Assembly (NCBI RefSeq): GCF_010730355.1
Contig: NZ_AP022576.1
Coordinates: forward strand, 5,890,001 to 5,954,000
DNA: 64,000 nt
Source of the DNA: Mycobacterium florentinum
GTDB taxonomy: Bacteria; Actinomycetota; Actinomycetes; Mycobacteriales; Mycobacteriaceae
Direction: 5' to 3'
In this document: one piece after another, positions 50,501-57,261 of the stretch
Layout of the letters: each line of letters begins with the position of its first letter
How positions within the stretch are numbered: position 1 is the stretch's first letter
Translations under genes and position numbers: made by a program
The notes under the pieces: generated by a model
The model's input: the letters and a program-made list of their open reading frames with translations, nothing else
Databases searched by the model: none
Told to the model about the DNA's origin: nothing

Positions 50501-51256
50501 CTACGCCACCGTGTAGCCACCGTCGACGGGAATTGCAGCCCCGGTGAGGTAGGAAGCGCCGTCACCCGCGAGAAAGGCTGCCACCGAGGCGATTTCGTCG
50601 GGATGTCCCAATCTGGCCTGGGAGGTCATGGCCACGGCGCGAGCCTTGATCTGCTGGTACATATCGGGAGCCGTCTCTTTGAGGTCGGTGAGCATGGGCG
50701 TCTCGATCACCCCCGGAAGTATTGCGTTCACCCGGACGCCGGAATTTCCATACTCGTGTGCGGCGACCCGCGTCAACCCGATCACCCCGGCCTTGCTCGC
50801 CGTGTACGCACTCGCTCCCGCGAAGGCGACGACCGCGGCCACCGACGCGATGTTGATGACGGAACCGCCTCCGCTGGAGATCAGCGCCGGAATCGATTTC
50901 CTCATCCCGAGATACGCTCCGCGAAGGTTCACGGCGATCACCTGGTCGAAGGTTTCGGGCGCAGATTCTGCCAGGGGAGCGAACACGCCGTCGATGCCCG
51001 CATTGTTGACCACAATGTCGAGCCGGCCGAATTCGTCGAGTGTTCTGTCGATCAGGCCGTCGACGTCGTGTTCATTGCTGACGTCGCACACGACGCCGAC
51101 ACTGTCGCGCAGCCCGGATGCCACGTGCTCGGGGTCCCCGCCAACGTCGCAGATCACCACGGATGCTCCACGGTCGTTGAAAGCGCGGGCGATAGCGGCC
51201 CCGATCCCGCGAGCCGCCCCGGTGACAATCGCTACTCTGCCGTCGAGTTCGGCCAT
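50501..51256 (-). CDS. Short-chain dehydrogenase/reductase
   Basis: 251 aa, complete classical SDR: TGAARGIG (12-19), CDV cofactor segment, NNAG (84-87), catalytic S138, Y151 and K155, and the C-terminal GAAIPVDGGYTVA. ATG at 51256 with AAAGGAG 4 nt upstream; the longer in-frame extension is the 3' end of the kinase region read in another frame. Last gene of the six-gene minus operon from 57158. Oxidoreduction of a secondary alcohol/ketone, NAD(P)(H)-dependent; an acidic residue after beta-2 (CDVGGD) favours NAD(H). Confidence 0.93.
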   Translation of the reverse strand: MAELDGRVAIVTGAARGIGAAIARAFNDRGASVVICDVGGDPEHVASGLRDSVGVVCDVSNEHDVDGLIDRTLDEFGRLDIVVNNAGIDGVFAPLAESAPETFDQVIAVNLRGAYLGMRKSIPALISSGGGSVINIASVAAVVAFAGASAYTASKAGVIGLTRVAAHEYGNSGVRVNAILPGVIETPMLTDLKETAPDMYQQIKARAVAMTSQARLGHPDEIASVAAFLAGDGASYLTGAAIPVDGGYTVA

Positions 51257-51291
51257 CTCGCTCCTTTGCGCAGCCGCAATGTTGGCGGACC

Positions 51292-52347
51292 TCAGAACAA
51301 GTCGGCCGACGAGTGCCGCTCGACCGCGGCGCCGAGCCGGCGAACCATGTCGTCGAGCCTGTCGCGCCCCCTCTGGTCGGAGCCTTCCCAGCGGACGTTC
51401 GCCATGATCGGCCACAACAGGTTGTACGCCGTCGCCCAGCGGTACTGTTCGCGCGCCTGGTCGGGTTCGTAGTTCGCCAGGCCGCCGCAATAGCGTTGGA
51501 TGAGAGCATCTTCGATGCCCGCGAGTCGTTCGGGCGGGATGCTGGTGCACAGCAGATATTGGAGTTCCCGGATGCCGCACTCCTGTCCCACCGTCTGGAA
51601 GTCGATGAACACCGGTTCACCATTCGCATCGAAAAGCAGGTTGTCCGAGCGCAGTTCGCCGTGGGTGATGCAGGTTGGCGTCGCCAGCGCGTCGATCATC
51701 CGTGGCTGCAGCTCGGTGAAGCGATCCGAGATCGAAACCGCGCTGGGCGGTAGCAGTTCCACCAAGGCGTCGCGGCGCAGCCCCCACACATAGGCGAAGA
51801 GCTGGCCGTACTGCTGCTGCAGGGCGCGTCCCTCGCCCGAGGAGGTGGGCCAGAACCTGGCGGAATACCGTTGCAGTAATTGCTCTTTGCCCCATGACCA
51901 ACCATGGAAGCGCGCGAGCGCGTCGGTGATCGCCTCGGCCTGGTGCCGGCTGAATCCCTCGTGCTGGTCGATCTGCACACAATCGCCGGCCAGGTCCTCC
52001 ATTACCAACACGAAGTCGGTGGAGTCGGCTGCCTGCTCGGCGGAGTAGATTTTCGGCGTGCGCACCGGCAGGTGCGGCGCCAGCTCGCGATAGAACTCGA
52101 TCTCACGGCTGTAGGTGCCGATACCGTCCAGCATCGCGCGGGTGTCGCCGACGATCGGCATCTTGACCAGCACGCTCGTGGGTGTGCCGGGCGGCGCGTC
52201 GAGCGTGAGCCGGAAGAGCCGGCAAGCGAATGCCGTTCCCAATCCCACGCTTTCGTGGTTGGTCACGCGCACCGATGTGCCCAGCGCCTGGCTGGCCCAT
52301 GAGTCGTCGAGGTCGTCGGCCGACTGTGGAAGCTGTCGCAGGCTCAT
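51292..52347 (-). CDS. APH-like phosphotransferase with HGE catalytic loop
   Basis: 351 aa. N-lobe SVLVKMPIVGDTRAMLDGIGTYSREIEFYRELAPHLPVRTPKIYSAE and FVLVMEDLAGDCVQIDQ; the catalytic loop reads CITHGELRSDNLLFDANGEPVFIDFQTVGQECGIRELQYLL. The catalytic Asp of HGD is Glu here, while the Asn and the metal-binding FIDFQ Asp are retained, so activity may be altered or lost. ATG at 52347 overlaps the DUF7065-like stop (ATGA). Same subtype as the intact kinase at 42397. Confidence 0.83.
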   Translation of the reverse strand: MSLRQLPQSADDLDDSWASQALGTSVRVTNHESVGLGTAFACRLFRLTLDAPPGTPTSVLVKMPIVGDTRAMLDGIGTYSREIEFYRELAPHLPVRTPKIYSAEQAADSTDFVLVMEDLAGDCVQIDQHEGFSRHQAEAITDALARFHGWSWGKEQLLQRYSARFWPTSSGEGRALQQQYGQLFAYVWGLRRDALVELLPPSAVSISDRFTELQPRMIDALATPTCITHGELRSDNLLFDANGEPVFIDFQTVGQECGIRELQYLLCTSIPPERLAGIEDALIQRYCGGLANYEPDQAREQYRWATAYNLLWPIMANVRWEGSDQRGRDRLDDMVRRLGAAVERHSSADLF

Positions 52348-53339
52348 CGCACCAGGACCGATCGTTCGGTGAGGCCGTAACCAACCTGGCCGTCCCAATT
52401 GAATCTGGTCATCGCCTCGGCGAGCAGGTGGTGGCAGCCGTCCCCACGCGCGGCCCCGCGGACGATCTCGCCGGGACCGGCGATTGTCAAAGCGCCGATC
52501 TCACCTATCGTCGCCGTCAGCTGGATGGTCTCATTCTCGACTTCCAGAGTGAGCGTGTAATCGTCGCCGCGCCCGTCCCACGAGTCGAGAAGCGGGGCAG
52601 CGCTGACCAGCCGGCCGTAGCGCACAGTGTCACCGGTACACACGGCCGCGTGGTTCATCCGCCCGGTACCGTCGCGATTGGCCAGATACATCAGGCAGAA
52701 CGCGCGGCCGTCAGGCCATTCCGCGTGACACCAGATGTGATTGTGCAGACCCGTCAGATCGCGCACCCCGGTGCTGTGGTCCCGGATCCCGGTGCCGTCC
52801 AGCGTGACCGACACGTCGCCGTACGACAGTGTTCCGGTGACGGAACAATGCTGCTCGTAATGCGATGACGCCCAGTTCTGCTCGTGCATCGCGCCGAGCT
52901 CGAAGGGCGGGCACATCGCCTCGTAGGTCAGGTCGAAGGACAGCTTGACGTGTAACCCGTCGGCCACGCCGCCGCCGCGCAGTTCATCGCCGGACACCAG
53001 CCGGGCCGGTCCGCGAAATGTCTTGCGCCACCGACGCCACGGCTCCATGCACCGATAGGTGAGGGACGGGCCGGCCGGACCCCGCGGCGTTTCACCGCCG
53101 TACCCGAATCCGCGTGCCGCCAAGAACATGTCGTTCGGCAGGAAGATCAGGGCCAGCTCGTCCCAGGCCGGCTGGTCGAACGAGACCCGGCCGAGGTGCA
53201 GGAACATGCCGATGCGCTCGGCGGGGAAATAGGCCTGGCTCAGATAGTTCTCGACCCAAAGCGGCACATCGGGAACCTGATGCAGGAGCTCGTCGACATC
53301 GGCGAGGTGTTGGGGCCCTTCGACCCGGCTCGTCGTCAC
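52344..53339 (-). CDS. DUF7064/DUF7065-like protein
   Basis: 331 aa. VPLWVENYLSQAYFPAERIGMFLHLGRVSFDQPAWDELALIFLPNDMFLAARGFGYGGETPRG, then HEQNWASSHYEQHCSVTGTLSYGDVSVTLDGTGIRDHSTGVRDLTGLHNHIWCHAEWPDGRAFCLM. The RDHS-GVRD element is kept with Thr replacing Trp. It forms a subgroup with 54493 (HYEQH, GTG(I/M)RDH, NH.W.H.E.PDGR). GTG at 53339 overlaps the upstream LLM stop as GTGA. Function unestablished; the two related copies in the same operon could form a heteromer. Confidence 0.72.
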   Translation of the reverse strand: MTTSRVEGPQHLADVDELLHQVPDVPLWVENYLSQAYFPAERIGMFLHLGRVSFDQPAWDELALIFLPNDMFLAARGFGYGGETPRGPAGPSLTYRCMEPWRRWRKTFRGPARLVSGDELRGGGVADGLHVKLSFDLTYEAMCPPFELGAMHEQNWASSHYEQHCSVTGTLSYGDVSVTLDGTGIRDHSTGVRDLTGLHNHIWCHAEWPDGRAFCLMYLANRDGTGRMNHAAVCTGDTVRYGRLVSAAPLLDSWDGRGDDYTLTLEVENETIQLTATIGEIGALTIAGPGEIVRGAARGDGCHHLLAEAMTRFNWDGQVGYGLTERSVLVR

Positions 53340-54496
53340 ACGCCCACCCCCGCCGCCTGCTTGATCAGTCCGGAAATTTCGTTGGCGCGGCGCAGCGACT
53401 CCGGCCCCTCCAGCGGTCCGAGCGCCAGCGGCGTCATATCCAACCAGCCGACGAATTGCGCACCGGCCTCGACGAATCCAGAGTGCAACTTGGCCATTTC
53501 CTGCGGCGTGCCCACGTGGAACGCCTTGCGTGACATCGAAACTGGCGTGGCATTGACGATGCGATTGATTTCCTCGTCGGTCTGCTCGAAGGGAGCCCAC
53601 TTGACCGCGTAATGCCACCCCTCTGGCATCACCGGCGTCTCGCCTTCTTCGATCCAACGGGCTTGATCCAGGCGGCCGAATTGCCCCGCGAAATAGCGGA
53701 CTATCGGGTTGGCCAGAACCTTCTCGATGACCTCGGGATCCTCGTGGCAGACGTAGATGCTCCAGATGCCGAATCCGAACGCATCCGGGTCGCGGCCGTA
53801 GCTCTGCACCTTCTGGCGCATCGCCGTGACGGTCTCGGAGAATTCCTCCGGTGTCTGAATGGCCTGCGGGGAGGCGGCTTCGAAGCCGTCCGCATACCGG
53901 GCCGCGATGTCCAGAAGCACCGGGCCGCCACCTAAAGCCCAGAACTCGGGACGCTTGTCCGGGCGGTGATTGCCGATCGTGGCGTTCTTCAGATGCCAGA
54001 AGTTCGTCTCTTGCGTCCACGGCTCCGGCTCGTCGTAGAGACGGCGGACGAGCTGGAAAACGTCCTCGAGCCTCTTGAGGCCTTCGGTCCGCTTGTAGCC
54101 GAACGGTTTTGTCTGCCGTAGCTCGCCGGCGCCGACCGCGACCACGACGTCACCGCTGGTCGCGTTGCTCAATGTGAGTACCTTGCGCAGCAGCTCGGCC
54201 GGTGCGCTGCGAATCGCGTCGGTCGACAGCCGGATGTTGGCATCGGGGTTGTGCGCCAGGGCGATCGCGGCCTGCAGGAACGGGTCATAGGTGGAGTTAC
54301 CGTCGATGAATTCGGCCGCCGGCGTGTTGTCCGGGGTCCACAGCTCCCCGGGGAACCATCCGGACAGTTCGTCCCAGAGCCACATGTAATCGATGTTGGG
54401 ACTGTCGTGGACCGCCCCGGCGAATTGGGTGAACGCCGGGATCGGCGTGGTCCGGTGGTTGTCGAGTGGGTAGCCCGTCACGACATGGGAGTTCAT
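53336..54496 (-). CDS. LLM-class (F420/flavin-dependent) oxidoreductase
   Basis: 386 aa. DYMWLWDELSGWFPGELWTPDNTPAAEF, IRLSTDAIRSAPAELLRKVLTLSNATSGDVVVAVGAGELRQTKPFGYKRTEGLKRLEDVFQLVRRLY, and WALGGGPVLLDIAARYADGFEAASP. Sister of the LLM at 32506. ATG at 54496 overlaps the DUF7064-like stop (ATGA) and its stop overlaps the next start (GTGA), so it is translated as part of a tightly coupled run. F420 use is likely by family in mycobacteria. Confidence 0.9.
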   Translation of the reverse strand: MNSHVVTGYPLDNHRTTPIPAFTQFAGAVHDSPNIDYMWLWDELSGWFPGELWTPDNTPAAEFIDGNSTYDPFLQAAIALAHNPDANIRLSTDAIRSAPAELLRKVLTLSNATSGDVVVAVGAGELRQTKPFGYKRTEGLKRLEDVFQLVRRLYDEPEPWTQETNFWHLKNATIGNHRPDKRPEFWALGGGPVLLDIAARYADGFEAASPQAIQTPEEFSETVTAMRQKVQSYGRDPDAFGFGIWSIYVCHEDPEVIEKVLANPIVRYFAGQFGRLDQARWIEEGETPVMPEGWHYAVKWAPFEQTDEEINRIVNATPVSMSRKAFHVGTPQEMAKLHSGFVEAGAQFVGWLDMTPLALGPLEGPESLRRANEISGLIKQAAGVGV

Positions 54497-55503
54497 CTGA
54501 TTGATTCCTTTCTGGGTCTGGCCACGGTGCGCTCGCAGAGCCCGTAGCCGATTTGACCGTTCCAGCTCAGGCGGGCCTGAGATTCGTACACAACGTGGCT
54601 GGCGTCGGGCGTGCGGTCGGTGCCGAGCGTCATCTCGACCGGACCCACGAACGAAAACGGCATGGGCGCAATGATTTCCCCGCGTATCTCGTGGATCTGG
54701 TCACCAGCCCGCAGTTCGATCCGCCATGGATCGAAGACCTCGGATTCCGCGTCGAGCAGCGCGTCATGGCTGACCAACGACGCATGGGTCATGCCGGCGC
54801 CGTCGCCGATGACGTGGAAGTTCAGCAGCGCGTCCCCGCCGCCGCGGCGGGTGATGCACATCGTGGAGAGCCAGCGCCCGTCCGGGAATTCGCCGTGAAT
54901 CCAGAAGTGGTTGCCCATCACCGACAAGTCGCGCGGTCCCCAGGTGTGGTCTCGCATTCCGGTGCCCTCCACATCGAAGCGCTCACCGTCGAGGGTGATC
55001 CGGCCGCTGCAGCTGAAGTGCTGCTCATAGTGGGTGTGCCCGAAGTTGCCCGGGCGCACGTCGCCGACACCGAAGGGTGCCCCCAGCGCGTGGTGCGTCA
55101 GCTCGACGTCGAGCCCGACGTGCATTCCCGACGGAGCCGGGCCGTCACGCAGTGTATGGCCGTCGATGAGTTGCGCCGCACCCCGGTAACGGGTGATGTT
55201 CTCCTCGAAAGGCGTTGGCGCCTCGAAGGACAAGCTGCCGCCGACCTGGCGTGCGGACGGTGCGTAGCCGAAGCCTTTGCCCACCGCGAATCGGTCACCC
55301 GGCAGGTAGACGGCCACCACCTCGCTCCACAGCGCTGTGTCCCACGAAGTGCGGTTGGTGTGCGCGTAGAAGCCGATGTTGCTGCCCGGGCAGTATGCCT
55401 GGACCAGGAAGCTCTCCGACCAGCTCGGATCGCCTTGCGGCGGATGGGCGAAATCATCGGAATCGGCGAACTCGTGGGTTCTGACGCGGGCCGCCGGCGT
55501 CAT
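54493..55503 (-). CDS. DUF7064/DUF7065-like protein
   Basis: 336 aa. DPSWSESFLVQAYCPGSNIGFYAHTNRTSWDTALWSEVVAVYLPGDRFAVGKGFGYAP, then FGHTHYEQHFSCSGRITLDGERFDVEGTGMRDHTWGPRDLSVMGNHFWIHGEFPDGRWLSTM. Keeps a nearly canonical RDHTWGPRD motif, the best conserved in this operon. Sister of 52344. No signal peptide. Both start and stop overlap neighbours by 4 bp. It is the only DUF7064/7065-like gene here not directly next to a kinase. Confidence 0.74.
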   Translation of the reverse strand: MTPAARVRTHEFADSDDFAHPPQGDPSWSESFLVQAYCPGSNIGFYAHTNRTSWDTALWSEVVAVYLPGDRFAVGKGFGYAPSARQVGGSLSFEAPTPFEENITRYRGAAQLIDGHTLRDGPAPSGMHVGLDVELTHHALGAPFGVGDVRPGNFGHTHYEQHFSCSGRITLDGERFDVEGTGMRDHTWGPRDLSVMGNHFWIHGEFPDGRWLSTMCITRRGGGDALLNFHVIGDGAGMTHASLVSHDALLDAESEVFDPWRIELRAGDQIHEIRGEIIAPMPFSFVGPVEMTLGTDRTPDASHVVYESQARLSWNGQIGYGLCERTVARPRKESIR

Positions 55504-57158
55504 TCGACGGTCCTGAATTGCAGGGGCGGCAGCGTCGAGGATGCCGCCTTTTTGCGAGCGCGGCGGCGCAGTCGGGACGGGCCGCGCAGCACCGCGTCCG
55601 CGGTGTTACGGCCCGGCCAGCCGCTGATGTAGGCCATCGGGAAAGCGCCCGCCCCGGAATGCCATACCCGCTCAACCGGGCTCTCGTAACCGGCGAGCGC
55701 CGGGATGGGCCGCGTCGGGCCGAGCTGGTTCAGGGTGAGATCGACATGCTCGTAGTTGCCGCCGTGGACGAAATAGCGCTCCTGAAAATCCGGTGGCGCG
55801 GTGAGGTGGGCGTCGATGATCAGGTCCCGGGTGCCGGGCGCATAGAGCTCGTAGTGGTCCAGGGCGCGCTCGAAGTAGTCCTTTTTCTCGTCGTCCCAGC
55901 TTCGCCCGTTGGACAGCTCGATCGGAGTGTTGAAGCAGTAGAACTTCAGTGTCTCGCCCGCACTGGAGGCCGGCACCAGGCTGCGGTCGTAGACCGAGGA
56001 ACTCAGCGTGGCCATCGGGATCTCGTCGGTGAAGGTGCCGGCCATGCCGTCGACGGTCGACCGCCGCATGTAGTCCAGCGTCGGGCACAACATCAAGGTC
56101 GACGTGTATTCGTCGTCGTCGAATCCCGGGAATTTCGGCCGGCCCGACAATGCCATTTCGGCGTCGAAATAAAGCACGTTGTACCGGCCTACCTGTAGCG
56201 ACCGAAGCTGGTCGAAGGTCGAGTCGGGCACGTCGGACGGGTCGAGCAGCTTGGTCAGCAAGGTGTAGGGATCCACGGCGCACACCACGTCGGACGCCAG
56301 GATCTGCTCGCCGTTGTCCAACTCGACCCCGCGTGCGAATCCGTTGTGGGTGAGCACCCGTTTGGCCCTGGCGCTGGTGCGAATATCGCCGCCGTGGTGG
56401 CGTACCGCGTTGGCGATCGCCTGGGTAAAGGCGCCGCTGCCACCGACCGGCCGTTTCACGCCCCATTGATGGATTCCACACAGGAACGCCAGGTGGAATC
56501 CGGTGCCGGTCTCGGTGATCGGCCCGAACGTGCCCGCCGAGTAGGCGGCGATCGGGGCCTTGATCTCTTCTCGCTCAAACCACTCTTCGAGCACGGCGTC
56601 GATCGAGCCGAGCATGACGCGGGCGCCCTTGGCCAGCTTGGTGCGACTCTTGGCCGCCTGCTTGAGGACGTCGAACACCGTGTGGGGCTTTATCCGCCAG
56701 GGGTGGCCGTGAAAGTACGGCATCAGCGTCAACAGCGTTTCGGTGATGATGTCGACGAGTTCCTCGTACCGTTGTGCGTCCCGGCGGGAGTACTTCGCGA
56801 TTTCGGTTTTGGTGCGGGCAATGTCCTGGTAGAACGCGACGCTGGCGCCGTCGGGACCCAGCCAGGTCGTCAGGGCGGTCGGGTGCACCCACCGCAGTCC
56901 GTGCTTGTGTAGCTCCAGCTGGTCCACGATGGAGGGCTTGACGCCGGGCAGCACGAACTCGACGCTGCACGGGCTCACCTTGAAGCCGGGCGCGTTGGGC
57001 ATCTCCATCGTCCAGACCAGGCCGCCGACGGTGTCGCGGGCCTCCAGCACCAAAACCCGCTTGCCCGCCTTGGCCAGAAACGCCGCGCAGGTGAGACCGT
57101 TGTGGCCCCCGCCGACGACCACCACGTCATATGTCTTCGGTTGCGCGCTTGTTCCCAC
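55500..57158 (-). CDS. CrtI/phytoene-desaturase-type FAD oxidoreductase
   Basis: 552 aa. VVVVGGGHNGLTCAAFLAKAGKRVLVLEARDTVGGLVWTMEMPNAPGFKVSPCSVEF at the N terminus and RVWHSGAGAFPMAYISGWPGRNTADAVLRG at the C terminus; a basic tail follows. Close paralog of 24951. GTG at 57158 is chosen because TACGTT (57165-57170) ends exactly 7 nt upstream, a leaderless arrangement; the next in-frame start upstream has no promoter or Shine-Dalgarno. First gene of the six-gene operon and divergent from the LuxR-type regulator. Confidence 0.9.
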   Translation of the reverse strand: MGTSAQPKTYDVVVVGGGHNGLTCAAFLAKAGKRVLVLEARDTVGGLVWTMEMPNAPGFKVSPCSVEFVLPGVKPSIVDQLELHKHGLRWVHPTALTTWLGPDGASVAFYQDIARTKTEIAKYSRRDAQRYEELVDIITETLLTLMPYFHGHPWRIKPHTVFDVLKQAAKSRTKLAKGARVMLGSIDAVLEEWFEREEIKAPIAAYSAGTFGPITETGTGFHLAFLCGIHQWGVKRPVGGSGAFTQAIANAVRHHGGDIRTSARAKRVLTHNGFARGVELDNGEQILASDVVCAVDPYTLLTKLLDPSDVPDSTFDQLRSLQVGRYNVLYFDAEMALSGRPKFPGFDDDEYTSTLMLCPTLDYMRRSTVDGMAGTFTDEIPMATLSSSVYDRSLVPASSAGETLKFYCFNTPIELSNGRSWDDEKKDYFERALDHYELYAPGTRDLIIDAHLTAPPDFQERYFVHGGNYEHVDLTLNQLGPTRPIPALAGYESPVERVWHSGAGAFPMAYISGWPGRNTADAVLRGPSRLRRRARKKAASSTLPPLQFRTVE

Positions 57159-57164
57159 GTCGGC

Positions 57165-57170
57165 AACGTA
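57165..57170 (-). promoter_or_regulatory. -10 box TACGTT, leaderless start of the CrtI-type operon
   Basis: TACGTT-GCCGAC-GTG on the minus strand; last -10 base 7 nt before the start codon at 57158. The divergent LuxR-type gene begins 104 bp away, so the region 57159-57261 is the shared control region. Confidence 0.55.
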
Positions 57171-57261
57171 TCGACGGCAATGGGGTGCAGTCGCCACCCA
57201 CCCGGGGGAGGTTTTCGCGGCCCTGTGATGGGTTTTCGGTTAGTGCCATACTGCGCGAATA

